A DNA stretch of 64,000 nt. Source: Burkholderiales bacterium. GTDB lineage: Bacteria; Pseudomonadota; Gammaproteobacteria; Burkholderiales; Burkholderiaceae_C. A program made the translations under genes and the position numbers. Shown here one piece after another: positions 17,216 through 26,848 of this stretch. Location of the stretch: NCBI GenBank assembly GCA_016213205.1, contig JACRAZ010000041.1:1-64000 (forward strand), read 5' to 3'. Positions within the stretch are counted from its first letter, which is position 1, and each line of letters begins with the position of its first letter. The notes beneath the pieces were generated by a model, which was not told where the DNA came from, ran no database searches, and worked only from the letters and a program-made list of their open reading frames with translations.

Positions 17216-18001
17216 ATGCAGCAAACCATTCCGTGGATCATCGCCCTGGTCGCCGTGGCCGTGTTGGCCCCGGCCGCCGTGTGGTTCGCGCTGCGGCCTC
17301 GCAAGGCCGCCAAACCCAAGCCCCTGCCCACTGAATGGAGCCTGACGGCCCGGCCGGTGTTCAGCACCGACGAGCGCCGCGTGTACCGGCAGTTGCGTGA
17401 GGCCCTGCCGCACCACATCGTGCTGTCGAAACTGCCGCTGGTGCGCTTTTGCCAGCCCAACGATCCACAGCAGGTCCGCTACTGGTATGAACTGCTCGGC
17501 TCGATCCACGTGACTTTTGCCGTCTGCAGTGCCAATGGGCGCGTGCTCGCCGCCATCGACCTGGCGGGCGACCGCGTCAACCAGAGCCGGTCGATGCAGA
17601 TCAAGCAGGCGGTGCTCGGTGCCTGCCGCGTGCGCTACCTGCGGTGCCCAGTCGATCACCTGCCGTCGATTCCCGAACTTCAATTGCTGGTGCCGCAGAG
17701 TGCAGCGGCTTCCCGTGGGCCTCAGCCCGCGCCTGCCGTGTACCGGGCCCGCGACTCGCTGGCCACCGCCGTGGCCTCGCGTCGCCGTGAACGCACCACG
17801 CTGTGGCAGGACTCGGGCTTCTTCCACGACTCGTTCTTCTCGCCCGACAGCCGCGGCGACGCCACCAACAGCGAGCTGGGCGCGCTGGGTGGGAGCAGCC
17901 GGTCGATGCCCTTGGCTACTGACGAAGGTCCGCCCACACAGGTGGCGGACGACACGGCCGACCCGCTGATGCCGCACTACCCCTCGCAGGTTCGCCATTG
18001 A
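17216..18001 (+). CDS. DUF2726-type membrane-anchored protein
   Basis: This 261-residue protein has an N-terminal membrane anchor (IPWIIALVAVAVLAPAAVWFAL). A DUF2726-like domain follows at about 45-160 (LTARPVFSTDERRVYRQLREAL, then CSANGRVLAAIDL). This domain resembles nuclease or topoisomerase-zinc-finger-associated folds, but no function is established. The C-terminal about 90 residues are Ser/Pro-rich and look disordered. The ATG at 17216 is the first one that places the anchor at the N-terminus. Its stop overlaps the TTG start of the kinase gene, so they are co-translated. Confidence 0.8.
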   Translation: MQQTIPWIIALVAVAVLAPAAVWFALRPRKAAKPKPLPTEWSLTARPVFSTDERRVYRQLREALPHHIVLSKLPLVRFCQPNDPQQVRYWYELLGSIHVTFAVCSANGRVLAAIDLAGDRVNQSRSMQIKQAVLGACRVRYLRCPVDHLPSIPELQLLVPQSAAASRGPQPAPAVYRARDSLATAVASRRRERTTLWQDSGFFHDSFFSPDSRGDATNSELGALGGSSRSMPLATDEGPPTQVADDTADPLMPHYPSQVRH

Positions 18002-19026
18002 GCGGCGCCAGCGGAAGCGCATCGCATCCCTACGACCGGCTGACGCCCCAGACCGTGCTCGACGCGCTGGACGCGGTCGGGCAGCGGGGCGATGGCCGCT
18101 TGCTCCAGCTCAACAGCTACGAGAACCGGGTGTTCCAGGTGTTCCTGGAAGACGGCAGCGCCGTGGTGGCCAAGTTCTACCGTCCCGGCCGCTGGAGCGA
18201 TGCCCAGATCCTGGAAGAACACGCGTTCGCGCTGGAACTCGCGGAGGCCGAGGTGCCGGTGGTGGCGCCGATGAGGCTTCCGAACGGGGGCACGCTGGCG
18301 CACTTCGCAGCCGAGGGCGAGACATTCCGCCTGGCCGTCTACCCGCGTCGGTCAGGGCACGGCCCGGAGCTGGACCAGCCCGACACACTGCGCTGGCTGG
18401 GGCGCTTCATCGGCCGGCTGCATGCCGTGGGCGCCCGCCGTGCGTTCACGGTTCGGCGCACGCTCGACCCGCAGACCTTCGGTCATGCCGCGCGTGAACG
18501 GCTGCTGGCACTGGACATGATCCCGCCGGCGCAGCTTGAGGGCTGGCAACGCAGCTGCGAACGTGCCCTGGCCGCGATCGACACGGCCTGGCAGCAGGTG
18601 CAGCCACTGCAACTGCTGCGACTGCATGGCGACTGCCACCCCGGCAACATCCTCTGGCGCGAGGAAGGCCCGCACGTGGTGGACCTGGACGATGCCTGCA
18701 TGGGCCCCGCGATCCAGGACCTGTGGATGCTGTTGTCCGGCCCGGCCGAGGCAATGCGGGGCCAGCTGGCCACCGTGCTCGCCGGCTACCGCCAGTTCAA
18801 CCCCTTCGATGCGCGTGAACTCGCCCTGATCGAACCGCTGCGCACGCTGCGCATGGTTCATCACAGTGCCTGGCTGGCCGAACGCTGGATCGATCCCGCC
18901 TTCCCGGCGGCCTTCCCGTGGTTCGGCACCGGTGGCTACTGGGGCCAGCAGATCACGCAGCTCAACGAGCAGATCGAGGCGATGGCCGAGCCCCCGCTCG
19001 ATCTGTCGTATGCCGACATCGACTGA
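17998..19026 (+). CDS. srkA: Stress-response Ser/Thr kinase SrkA (YihE/RdoA)
   Basis: This 342-residue cytoplasmic kinase has the aminoglycoside-phosphotransferase fold. The ATP-site segment is NSYENRVFQVFLEDGSAVVAKFYRPGRW. The catalytic loop is HGDCHPGNILW (about residue 209), and the metal-binding DLDD follows near 228. In E. coli the family counters stress-induced death and is linked to periplasmic stress. The start is TTG at 17998, overlapping the previous stop as TTGA. No ATG occurs before residue 90, so a non-ATG start is required. It is convergent with htpG, only 11 bases apart. Confidence 0.92.
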   Translation: MSGASGSASHPYDRLTPQTVLDALDAVGQRGDGRLLQLNSYENRVFQVFLEDGSAVVAKFYRPGRWSDAQILEEHAFALELAEAEVPVVAPMRLPNGGTLAHFAAEGETFRLAVYPRRSGHGPELDQPDTLRWLGRFIGRLHAVGARRAFTVRRTLDPQTFGHAARERLLALDMIPPAQLEGWQRSCERALAAIDTAWQQVQPLQLLRLHGDCHPGNILWREEGPHVVDLDDACMGPAIQDLWMLLSGPAEAMRGQLATVLAGYRQFNPFDARELALIEPLRTLRMVHHSAWLAERWIDPAFPAAFPWFGTGGYWGQQITQLNEQIEAMAEPPLDLSYADID

Positions 19027-19037
19027 CCGCCTTCAGC

Positions 19038-20924
19038 TCAGGCGCTGAGCAACCGGGTCACGCGCTGCACGTAGCCGGCCGGGTCGTCCAGCTGGCCGCC
19101 TTCGGCCAACAGGGCCTGGTCGAACAGGATGTTCGCCAGGTCGTCGAACCGGGGTTCGTCGGTGGCCAGGCGCTTGAGCAACGCGTGCTCCGGGTTCACC
19201 TCGAGGATGGGCTGGCTCTTGGGCGCGGCCTGGCCGGCCTGCTTGAGCAGCCGCGCCAGGTGGGCGCTCATGTCGCCTTCGTCGACGACGATGCACGCGG
19301 GCGAGTCGACCAGCCGGGTCGTGGTGCGCACTTCCTTGGCGCGATCCTTCAGCGCGGCCTGCAGCTTTTCCAGCGTGGGCTTGAAGCTCTCGGCCACCGC
19401 CTCGGCCTGCTTCTTCTCTTCCTCGTCCTGCAGCTTGCCCAGGTCCACCGCGCCCTTGGCCACGCTTTGCAGCGGCTTGCCTTCGAACTCGTACAGGTGG
19501 CTGAGCAGCCACTCGTCGACACGGTCGACCAGCAGCAGCACCTCGATGCCCTTCTTGCGGAAGATCTCGAGCTGCGGGCTGGACTTGGCGGCGGCCAGGC
19601 TGTCGGCGGCCAGCACGTAGATCGCCTCCTGGCCCTCCTTCATGCGGGACACGTAGTCCGCGAACGAGACACCCTCGTCGGCATGGGTCGAGGCAAAACG
19701 GAACAGCTTGGCCAGCCGCTCGCGGTTCTGGAAGTCCTCGCCGATGCCTTCCTTCAGCACTGCGCCGAATTCGTTCCAGAACCGCTGGTACTTGGCCTTG
19801 TCGTCGGCCGAGTCGCTGTCGGCCAGTGACTCCAGCATGCCCAGCACGCGCTTGGTCGAGCCTTCTCGGATGGCCTTGACGTCGCGGCTTTCCTGCAGCA
19901 GCTCGCGGCTCACGTTCAAGGGCAGGTCGGCCGAATCGATCACACCCTTCACAAAGCGCAGGTACACCGGCATCAACGCCTCGGCATCGTCCATGATGAA
20001 GACGCGCTTGACGTAGAGCTTCACGCCGCCACGCTTGTCGCGGTTCCACATGTCCAGCGGGGCCTTGGCCGGCACGTACAGCAGCTGGGTGTACTCGCTG
20101 CGCCCCTCGACCCGGTTGTGGGTGTAGGTCAGCGGCGCTTCGCTGTCATAGCTGATCTGCTTGTAGAACTCCTGGTACTCGGCGTCGGTGATGTCGCTCT
20201 TGCTGCGGGCCCACAGCGCGGCGGCCTTGTTCACCGTCTCCCACTCGTCCTTCAGCACCTGCTGGCTCTTCTCGGCGTCCCATTCCTCCTTGCGCATCAG
20301 GATGGGCAGCGAGATGTGGTCGGAATACTTGCCGATGATGGACTTGAGCTTCCAGGTCTTCAGGAACTCGTCAGCCTCCTCGTCACGCAGGTGCAGGATG
20401 ACGTCGGTGCCGCGCGCGGCGCGGGTGATGGTCTCGAGTTCGTACTCGCCGGTGCCCTCGCTGCTCCAGCGCACGCCCTGCTCGGCGGGCAGGCCGGCGC
20501 GGCGTGTTTCCACCGTGATGCGGTCGGCCACGATGAAGCCCGAGTAGAAGCCCACGCCGAACTGGCCGATCAGGTTCGCGTCCTTCTTCTGGTCGCCCTC
20601 GAGGCGGGCCATGAACTCGCGCGTGCCGCTCTTGGCGATGGTGCCCAGGTGCGAGGCCGCTTCCTCCGCGCTCATGCCGATGCCGTTGTCGCGGATCGTC
20701 AGCGTCTTCGCCTCGGCATCGAAGAGCACGCGCACCTCGAGGTTCGGTGCGTCCTCGTACAGCGCCGCGTTGTCCAGCGCCTCGAAGCGCAGCTTGTCGC
20801 AGGCGTCCGAGGCGTTGGACACCAGCTCGCGCAGGAAGATCTCCTTGTTCGAGTACAGCGAATGGGTCACGAGGTGCAGGATCTGCTTCACCTCGGCCTG
20901 GAAGGCATGGGTCTGTTTGGTCAT
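19038..20924 (-). CDS. htpG: Molecular chaperone HtpG (Hsp90)
   Basis: This 628-residue ATP-dependent cytoplasmic chaperone has all N-domain ATP motifs: [15 protein letters not shown], the DNGIGMS motif, GTIAKSGT and [11 protein letters not shown]. The middle domain contains the catalytic Arg region ([20 protein letters not shown]). The C-terminal dimerisation domain is complete. The ATG at 20924 ([12 protein letters not shown]) is the family start; a 10-codon upstream extension is discarded. It is preceded by a well-matched sigma-32 promoter. Confidence 0.97.
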   Translation of the reverse strand: MTKQTHAFQAEVKQILHLVTHSLYSNKEIFLRELVSNASDACDKLRFEALDNAALYEDAPNLEVRVLFDAEAKTLTIRDNGIGMSAEEAASHLGTIAKSGTREFMARLEGDQKKDANLIGQFGVGFYSGFIVADRITVETRRAGLPAEQGVRWSSEGTGEYELETITRAARGTDVILHLRDEEADEFLKTWKLKSIIGKYSDHISLPILMRKEEWDAEKSQQVLKDEWETVNKAAALWARSKSDITDAEYQEFYKQISYDSEAPLTYTHNRVEGRSEYTQLLYVPAKAPLDMWNRDKRGGVKLYVKRVFIMDDAEALMPVYLRFVKGVIDSADLPLNVSRELLQESRDVKAIREGSTKRVLGMLESLADSDSADDKAKYQRFWNEFGAVLKEGIGEDFQNRERLAKLFRFASTHADEGVSFADYVSRMKEGQEAIYVLAADSLAAAKSSPQLEIFRKKGIEVLLLVDRVDEWLLSHLYEFEGKPLQSVAKGAVDLGKLQDEEEKKQAEAVAESFKPTLEKLQAALKDRAKEVRTTTRLVDSPACIVVDEGDMSAHLARLLKQAGQAAPKSQPILEVNPEHALLKRLATDEPRFDDLANILFDQALLAEGGQLDDPAGYVQRVTRLLSA

Positions 20925-21000
20925 GGTCTGGGTTGTCCCTCGTGATGCAGGCAAGTCGGCCCGCGCGGCGGCACGGGCGCGCGCGGCTCATGCGGCGGGC

Positions 21001-21029
21001 ATTTTGGGGCCACCCCGTCGGGTTTCAAG
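21001..21029 (-). promoter_or_regulatory. Sigma-32 (RpoH) heat-shock promoter of htpG
   Basis: On minus the sequence reads CTTGAAA (21029-21023), 13 bases, then CCCCAAAAT (21009-21001). This is close to the RpoH consensus CTTGAAA-N11-16-CCCCATnT. Transcription would start near 20990 and give an approximately 65-base leader to the htpG ATG. Both boxes and the spacing fit, and htpG is a classic RpoH target. Confidence 0.78.
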
Positions 21030-21048
21030 TCGCGGCATCATCGCGGCC

Positions 21049-21858
21049 ATGACGATCGCCGAAGAAGTGCTGGATCAGCTGCAGGCCGCGCTCGGCGGCC
21101 GGGCGCCAGCGGTGCGCGCGCTGCACCTGCCCCCGACACCCTGGAACGGCACGAAGGATGCGGAGTTCGGTGCCCTCGAGCTCGACGACGGCTCGCTCGG
21201 CCTGAGCTACCTGCTGCTGGACGACACGCTGGCCGCGCTGTCGGTCACCGAGCAGTCGCTCGTCGGCATGGATGCGCTGGCGCTGGCCCGCCGCTGGCGC
21301 GATGGCACCGGGGCCGAACGCGCACTGGGGTTCGCCGCCGTGAACGCGTTGAGCCGGCACCTGTTCGACCGCGCCGGCTTCCTGCCGCCCGCGGCCACGG
21401 ATTCGATCGGCGGCCTCGGCCCGCAGGCGGGCGACCACATCGGCATGGTCGGTCTGTTCCCGCCGCTGCTCAAGCAGGTCACTGCCCAGGGTGCGCGGCT
21501 CACGGTGCTGGAGCTGAGGCCCGACCTGGTGGGGCAGCATGCCGACCACGAGGTGACGCTCGACCCCGCCGCGCTGCAAGCCTGCGACAAGGTGCTGTGC
21601 ACCAGCACCGTGCTGCTGAACGACACGCTCGACAGCGTGCTGGCGCAGTGCGCACGCGCGCGCGCCATCGCATTGATCGGCCCGGGCGCGGGTTGCCTGC
21701 CGGACGCCCTGTTCCGCCGCGGCGTCACGGTGATGGGCGGCAGCTGGATCGTGGACCGCAGCGCCTTCATCACCGCATTGCGCGCCGGCGAGCCCTGGGG
21801 ACGGCACGCGATGAAGTTCGCGCTCTCGCCAGCCGGCTACCGTGGCGTCGCTGCCTGA
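21049..21858 (+). CDS. DUF364 (putative heavy-metal chelation) domain protein
   Basis: This 269-residue cytoplasmic protein has the DUF4213/DUF364 layout. An N-terminal enolase-like half (TIAEEVLDQLQAALGG) leads to a C-terminal half with GDHIGMVGLFPPLLKQV, CTSTVLLNDTLDSVL and LIGPGAGCLPDALFRRGVTVMGG. In the family this half resembles a Rossmann-like metal- or cofactor-binding fold. The function is not established; genes of this family often neighbour molybdenum enzymes. Here it converges on, and overlaps by 22 bases, a flavin monooxygenase downstream of a molybdenum hydroxylase, which supports an accessory role. The start is at 21049, divergent from htpG. Confidence 0.8.
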   Translation: MTIAEEVLDQLQAALGGRAPAVRALHLPPTPWNGTKDAEFGALELDDGSLGLSYLLLDDTLAALSVTEQSLVGMDALALARRWRDGTGAERALGFAAVNALSRHLFDRAGFLPPAATDSIGGLGPQAGDHIGMVGLFPPLLKQVTAQGARLTVLELRPDLVGQHADHEVTLDPAALQACDKVLCTSTVLLNDTLDSVLAQCARARAIALIGPGAGCLPDALFRRGVTVMGGSWIVDRSAFITALRAGEPWGRHAMKFALSPAGYRGVAA

Positions 21859-23078
21859 AGCTGGTCCTTCGCGAAGCCGGCCACCTGCTTGTAGCGCGCG
21901 GCGATCTCCTCCAGCTCGGCGCGGGGGATCACCTCGGTCACATCGGTCTTGAACCCACCCGGTGCGCGGTCCTCGGCAATCTGCATCACCTGCTCGGGCC
22001 CGTTCTGCCGGTTCATCAGCACGATCTTCGCGGTCTTGGGCAGGCGTTCGGCCTCGTAGGCGTCGAGCGCGTTGTCGATCTGCGCCTCGCCGGCCAGCGC
22101 GTCGGCCAGCGCTCGCACGTCCAGGATGGCCTGCGACGCACCATTCGAGCCGATCGGGTACATCGGGTGCGCCGCGTCGCCCAGCAGCGTGACCCGGCCC
22201 TGGCGCCAGTGCGGCAGCGGATCGCGATCCACCAGCGGAAACTCGTAGATCGTGCGCGCACCGGCAATGATCTTCGGAATGTCGATCCAGTCCCAGCGCC
22301 AGCGATCGAACTGGGGCGCGAACACGCCGGCGTCGACCTGCTTGTTCCAGTCCTGCTTGGGCGGCGTGTCACCGGGAATCGTGAGCTCGGCGATCCAGTT
22401 GATCAGCGAGCGCCCCTGGTCGTGCAGGCGGCGCGAGATCGGGTAGGCCACGAACTTCAGGTGCTGGTAGCCGGCCATGAACATCGAGCGGCCATCGGCA
22501 AAGGGCTCGCCCTCGGTGGTGGCGCGCCACAGCACTCGCTGGCCATAGCGCGCCGGGCCTTCGTCGGGCCAGATCTGGCGCCGTGCGGCCGAATGGATGC
22601 CGTCGGCGGCCACCAGCACATCGCCTTCCAGCGTGACCGCCTGGCCATCGGCGCGCAGGAACTGCGCCTGCACGCGCCCCCCGGCCTGGTCGAAACGCTG
22701 CAGCGTGTGGCCGGTGATCAGGCTGTCGCCCAGCACGCGGCGCGCCGCCTCGAACAGCAGCATCTGCAGTTCGCCTCGGTGGATGGAGAACTGCGGCCAG
22801 TCGTAGCCGGCGGCGCGGCCGCGCGGCTCGCGCCAGATGAGCTGGCCGAACTTGTTGTAATAGCTCAGCGACGAGGTCTCGATCGCCACCTCGGCCAGTG
22901 CCTGCTGCAGGCCCAGTTCGGTGAGTTCCTTCACCGCGTGCGGCAACAGGTTGATGCCCACGCCCAGCGGACGCAGTTCGGGCACCGATTCGACGACGGT
23001 GCAGGCAATGCCGCGCTGGCGCAAGGCCAAGGCGAGGGTGAGGCCGCCGATGCCGGCGCCCGCGATCAGGATGTGCAT
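21837..23078 (-). CDS. FAD-dependent aromatic-ring monooxygenase
   Basis: This 413-residue class A flavoprotein monooxygenase hydroxylates an aromatic substrate using NAD(P)H and O2. The N-terminal dinucleotide fold has GAGIGG (residues 7-12), the middle DG motif is VAADGIHSAARR, and the second FAD motif is GDAAHPMYPIGSNGA (about 295-310). The overall pattern is like PhzS or salicylate/3-hydroxybenzoate hydroxylases. It lies 17 bases after the molybdenum hydroxylase large subunit in the same direction, so the three genes likely act on one aromatic compound in sequence. The substrate is not assignable. Confidence 0.88.
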   Translation of the reverse strand: MHILIAGAGIGGLTLALALRQRGIACTVVESVPELRPLGVGINLLPHAVKELTELGLQQALAEVAIETSSLSYYNKFGQLIWREPRGRAAGYDWPQFSIHRGELQMLLFEAARRVLGDSLITGHTLQRFDQAGGRVQAQFLRADGQAVTLEGDVLVAADGIHSAARRQIWPDEGPARYGQRVLWRATTEGEPFADGRSMFMAGYQHLKFVAYPISRRLHDQGRSLINWIAELTIPGDTPPKQDWNKQVDAGVFAPQFDRWRWDWIDIPKIIAGARTIYEFPLVDRDPLPHWRQGRVTLLGDAAHPMYPIGSNGASQAILDVRALADALAGEAQIDNALDAYEAERLPKTAKIVLMNRQNGPEQVMQIAEDRAPGGFKTDVTEVIPRAELEEIAARYKQVAGFAKDQLQAATPR

Positions 23079-23095
23079 GGTGAAACCGGGTTCGA

Positions 23096-25459
23096 TCAGG
23101 AAACGCTGCGATAGGGCGAGGGCTCGAAAGCCCGCAGGTGCAGCGCGCGCCACACCTGCTCGGCTGTCACGGGCATCTGCAGCGCCTCGGATGCGGCGCC
23201 GAGGCCAGCATGGTCCAGCGCGTCGACGACGGCATTCACCACCGCCGGCGTGGCGCCGATGGTGCCCAGTTCGCCCACGCCCTTGACGCCCAACGGGTTG
23301 GTCAGGCACGGGATCGAGGTGTCGAACGCGGTCTTGAAGCCGACGAAACCGTCCGCATGCGGCAGCGCGTAGTCCATGAAGCTCGCGCTCTGCAGCTGGC
23401 CGCTGGCGTCGTCGTAGCGCACGGCCTCGCACAGCGCCTGGCCGATGCCCTGCACCGCACCACCCTCGACCTGGCCCTGCACGATGACGGGGCTGACGAC
23501 CCGGCCGATGTCGTTCACCGAGGCATAGGCCACGATCTGCACCGAGCCGGTGTCGGGATCGAGCTCGACCTCGCACACATGGCAGCCATTGGGCCAGGTG
23601 GGCCCGCCCACCTTGCTGGTGCTGTCGACATGGATGCGCGCCTCGGGCTGGCGCGCGGCCAGCTCGAACAGGCCGATGCCCAGGTCAGTGCCGGCCACGG
23701 TGAAGCGGCCGGCGTGGTACTCGATGTCCGCTGCCGGCGCCTCCAGCGCATCGGCCGCCAGGTCCTTGGCTTCGGCGATGGTGCGGCGCGAGGCCACGTC
23801 CAGCGACGAGCCGCCGGTGAACAGCGACCGCGAACCGGCACTGCCGAAGCCGTTCACCCGGTCGGTGTCGCCCTGCAGGATGCGGATGCGCTCGATCGGC
23901 ACGCCGAACACATCCACCGCGAGCTGGGCGTAGCTGGTCGCGATGCCCTGGCCCATGGCCTGGGTGGCCGAGCCGATCTCGATGAACCCGTCGGCAGTGA
24001 CGTTGACGGTGACACGTTCCTCGAACGCGTTGCCGCCCGTCCATTCAAGAAAGGTGGCAATGCCGCGGCCCCGCAGCTTGCCGCGCTGGCGCGAGGCCTC
24101 GCGCCGGGCGCCGTAGCCAGGCCAATCGGCCAGGGCCAGGCCCTGGTCGAGGATCTGCTCGAAGCGGCCGCTGTCGTAGACCTGCCCCATCGCGTTGGTG
24201 TAGGGCATCTGCTCGGGCCGGATCATGTTGCGGCGGCGCAGCTCGGCCGGGTCGAGCCCGAGCTTGCGCGCGGCTGCATCCATCAGCCGCTCGGTGAGGT
24301 AGATCGCCTCCGGCCGGCCGGCGCCGCGGTAGGCGCCGGTGGTGGCGGTGTTGGTCATCACCGCCTTGAAGTGCAGGTCGACCACCGGGATGGCATAGAT
24401 GCTGGTGGAGACCCAGGGCCCGATCAGCACCTGGATCGCCACGCCGGTGGCGCTGGCATAGGCGCCCACGTTGGCCACGCCCCGCACGCGCAGCGCCAGC
24501 ACCCGCCCGTCGGCGTCGAGCGCCAGCTCGCCGCGGCTGGTGACATCGCGCCCGTGCACGGCGGACAGGAACTCCTCGATGCGCTCGGCGCGCCACCTCA
24601 CCGGCCGCTGCAAGGTGTGGGCCGCATAGGCCACCGCGATGTCCTCCGGGTAGGCGCCGGTCTTCATGCCGAAGCCACCGCCCACGTCGCCCACCAGCAC
24701 GCGGATGCGTTGCGCGTCGAGGCCCGGGATGGCCTCTGCCAGCGCGCCGCGCACACCCGTGGGCATCTGGCTGCTGATGTGCACGTACAGGCGTCCGCCG
24801 TCTTCGGCATCGGGCCGCGCAATCACGCAGCGCGGCTCGATCGGGCTGGGCGCCAGGCGCTGGTTGTGGATGTCCAGCGCCACCACGTGCGCCGCGCGGC
24901 CGAAGGCCTCGGCCGCCGCCTGGGCGTTGCCGTGCCCCATCTCCGCGGCCACGTTATCGGGCGCCGCCGCGCACAGCACCGGCGCGCCGGGCTGCATGGC
25001 GTCGAACGGGTTCACGACAGCGGGCAGTTCTTCGTAGTCCACCCACACCGCCTCGGCACCGGCGCGCGCGGCATCGGCGCTGGTGGCCACCACGGCCGCC
25101 ACCGGCTCGCCGACGTAGCGCACGCGCTCGTGTGCCAGCGCCCGGCGATCGGCCGAGGCGCCGGGCGACCCATCGGCACGCCGGAAGCCGGCCGGACCGG
25201 GCAGCGGCTTCACGCCGGCGGCCACCAGGTCAGCGCCGGTGTAGACGGCCACCACGCCGGGCATGCCGAGTGCCGAGCTCGTGTCGACCGTGCGCAGGTC
25301 GGCATGCGCATAGGTCGAGCGCACGAAGGCCAGGTGAAGTTGACCGGGGAAACTCAGGTCGTCGGTGTAGCGCCCGCGGCCGGTGACCAGCAGCGGATCC
25401 TCGACCCGGTTGATGGCCTGGCCACTGCCGAAGCGGCCGGCTTCGACGGGGGCGTTCAT
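23096..25459 (-). CDS. Molybdenum hydroxylase large subunit (xanthine dehydrogenase/CoxL family)
   Basis: This 787-residue subunit binds the molybdenum-cytosine-dinucleotide cofactor and hydroxylates its substrate with water-derived oxygen. The N-terminal a/b-hammerhead domain starts at GRGRYTDDL. Cofactor motifs include GGGFGMKTG (about 260). The active-site loop reads AYRGAGR (about 372), the form II signature, and so not the AYXCSFR of true CO dehydrogenase. The substrate is therefore probably an aldehyde or N-heterocycle. Its ATG overlaps the stop of the small-subunit gene by four bases. No FAD-binding medium subunit gene is adjacent. Confidence 0.93.
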   Translation of the reverse strand: MNAPVEAGRFGSGQAINRVEDPLLVTGRGRYTDDLSFPGQLHLAFVRSTYAHADLRTVDTSSALGMPGVVAVYTGADLVAAGVKPLPGPAGFRRADGSPGASADRRALAHERVRYVGEPVAAVVATSADAARAGAEAVWVDYEELPAVVNPFDAMQPGAPVLCAAAPDNVAAEMGHGNAQAAAEAFGRAAHVVALDIHNQRLAPSPIEPRCVIARPDAEDGGRLYVHISSQMPTGVRGALAEAIPGLDAQRIRVLVGDVGGGFGMKTGAYPEDIAVAYAAHTLQRPVRWRAERIEEFLSAVHGRDVTSRGELALDADGRVLALRVRGVANVGAYASATGVAIQVLIGPWVSTSIYAIPVVDLHFKAVMTNTATTGAYRGAGRPEAIYLTERLMDAAARKLGLDPAELRRRNMIRPEQMPYTNAMGQVYDSGRFEQILDQGLALADWPGYGARREASRQRGKLRGRGIATFLEWTGGNAFEERVTVNVTADGFIEIGSATQAMGQGIATSYAQLAVDVFGVPIERIRILQGDTDRVNGFGSAGSRSLFTGGSSLDVASRRTIAEAKDLAADALEAPAADIEYHAGRFTVAGTDLGIGLFELAARQPEARIHVDSTSKVGGPTWPNGCHVCEVELDPDTGSVQIVAYASVNDIGRVVSPVIVQGQVEGGAVQGIGQALCEAVRYDDASGQLQSASFMDYALPHADGFVGFKTAFDTSIPCLTNPLGVKGVGELGTIGATPAVVNAVVDALDHAGLGAASEALQMPVTAEQVWRALHLRAFEPSPYRSVS

Positions 25460-25932
25460 GCCGCGCCCCCCGCGGCGGCCTGCCCGGCCTGCCGCACGGC
25501 CGCCACGATGTTCACGTAGCCGGTGCAGCGGCAGAGGTTGCCTTCCAGCGCGTGGGCGATGTCGTCGTCGGTGGGCCGGGGGGTCTTGGCCAGCAGGCAG
25601 GCCGTGGTCATCATCATGCCCGGCGTGCAGAAACCGCACTGCAGGCCGTGACAGTGGATGAAGGCCTGCTGAACCGGGTGCAGCCGGTCGCCCTGTGCGA
25701 GGCCTTCGACGGTGGTGACCGCGCGGCCCTGGGCCTGCACGGCCAGCACGCTGCAGCTCTTGACCGATTCGCCATCGAGGTGCACGGTGCAGGCGCCGCA
25801 TTGCGCGGTGTCGCAGCCAGCGTGCGTGCCGGTCAGCCCCAGCGGGCCGCGCAGCAGGTCGACCAGCAGCATTTCAGGCGGCGCATCGACGGCCACCGGC
25901 TGGCCGTTCACGCGAAGATTCAGCTTGACCAT
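25456..25932 (-). CDS. Molybdenum hydroxylase [2Fe-2S] small subunit (CoxS type)
   Basis: This 158-residue subunit carries two [2Fe-2S] clusters that pass electrons from the molybdenum site. The plant-type cluster ligands are Cys40, 45, 48 and 60. The second cluster ligands are Cys99 and 102 ([10 protein letters not shown]) and Cys134 and 136 (GNLCRCTGY). All eight are intact. The ATG at 25932 gives the normal N-terminus ([12 protein letters not shown]); a GTG two codons earlier is possible. It is first in the operon, followed by the large subunit and the monooxygenase. Confidence 0.94.
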   Translation of the reverse strand: MVKLNLRVNGQPVAVDAPPEMLLVDLLRGPLGLTGTHAGCDTAQCGACTVHLDGESVKSCSVLAVQAQGRAVTTVEGLAQGDRLHPVQQAFIHCHGLQCGFCTPGMMMTTACLLAKTPRPTDDDIAHALEGNLCRCTGYVNIVAAVRQAGQAAAGGAA

Positions 25933-26018
25933 GGGCACACCCGTTCACTTCGGAGCCGGCAATGGTAGCGGCTGGCGCGACTGTCACCTGTCGCGCTGGC
26001 GCGCCGCGCCGGCAGGCC

Positions 26019-26768
26019 TCAGCGCAGCACCGTGCGCGTCGCGGCGCGGGCCTGGGCGGGGGTGTCGGCGCGCATCGCCAGTGGGCGTGAATCCCTGCGC
26101 CGGCGCCGTGCCTGTTCGCGGGCCTGCACCATCCGGCGGTAGGCGCGCCACACCGAGGTGAGGCCGGCCAGGACACCCAGCGCCAGTGCCACGCCACCCA
26201 CGGTGTAGCGGTGCTCCCGCAGCCAGGACGCGATGCCGCGCAGGCCGGACAACCAGCTGTCGCCATCGGCGGCCGCGGGGGGTGCTGCCAGGGTGCTGGC
26301 CGCCGGCGGCAAGGGGCCACCCTCCAATTGGGCATCGGCCCGCATCTGCGCCGCCTCGGCGGCGGACTGCCGGGCGTGGGCGCTGGCAAACTCGGCGCCC
26401 TCGCGCAGCAGCGCGTCGCGCAGCGACGCAGCCCGTGCGTCCGGCAACGCACTGGACGGCATGGCCATGCTGCCCGATGCTGCGGCCGCTGCAGGGACCC
26501 CACGCACCGGCGCCGACACTGCAGCGGGGGCATCCTTGGCCATGACATCGCGCTGCAACAACAGGTCGACGGACTGGTTGCCGGTGGCGATGAGCGGGGG
26601 GGCCAGCAGACGCGCCGCCGAGTCACGGGTCGGCACGGCAGGCAGGTGGTCGTCCTGCGGGGCGGCGTGGCTGGCCACGGATGCCAGCGCCATCACGCCC
26701 ATCGCCAGCAATGTCAGTTCACGACCACGTACAACCACGGTTCCCACCTGCGAGCACGTCGCATTCAA
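26019..26768 (-). CDS. Hypothetical exported protein with C-terminal membrane anchor
   Basis: I do not recognise this protein of up to 249 residues. It has an N-terminal hydrophobic segment with a good signal-peptidase site (LLAMGVMALASVASHA). A low-complexity Ala/Pro-rich stretch follows. Near the C-terminus is a second hydrophobic helix (VGGVALALGVLAGLTSVW, about 197-215) with a strongly basic tail (ARRRRRDSRP), which would place the middle in the periplasm. The open frame starts with TTG at 26768. No ATG precedes the signal-like segment, so the start is uncertain, and GTG codons a little downstream are equally possible. It lies 80 bases after the HPr-rel-A operon, in the same direction. 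Confidence 0.6.
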   Translation of the reverse strand: MNATCSQVGTVVVRGRELTLLAMGVMALASVASHAAPQDDHLPAVPTRDSAARLLAPPLIATGNQSVDLLLQRDVMAKDAPAAVSAPVRGVPAAAAASGSMAMPSSALPDARAASLRDALLREGAEFASAHARQSAAEAAQMRADAQLEGGPLPPAASTLAAPPAAADGDSWLSGLRGIASWLREHRYTVGGVALALGVLAGLTSVWRAYRRMVQAREQARRRRRDSRPLAMRADTPAQARAATRTVLR

Positions 26769-26848
26769 TCCGAAGGAGTATCGCGTTCCGTGACAGCGGC
26801 GTTAACCACCCGAGATGCGGGGCTGTCGCCTGCTTGGCACGGCGGGGG

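Noticed and set aside
19033..20049. A second long minus-strand frame inside htpG
   Set aside because: It is out of frame with a fully conserved HtpG sequence and is low-complexity Arg/Gly-rich.
23096..25459. True CO dehydrogenase large subunit
   Set aside because: The active-site loop is AYRGAGR (form II) and the medium subunit gene is absent, so aerobic CO oxidation is not supported.
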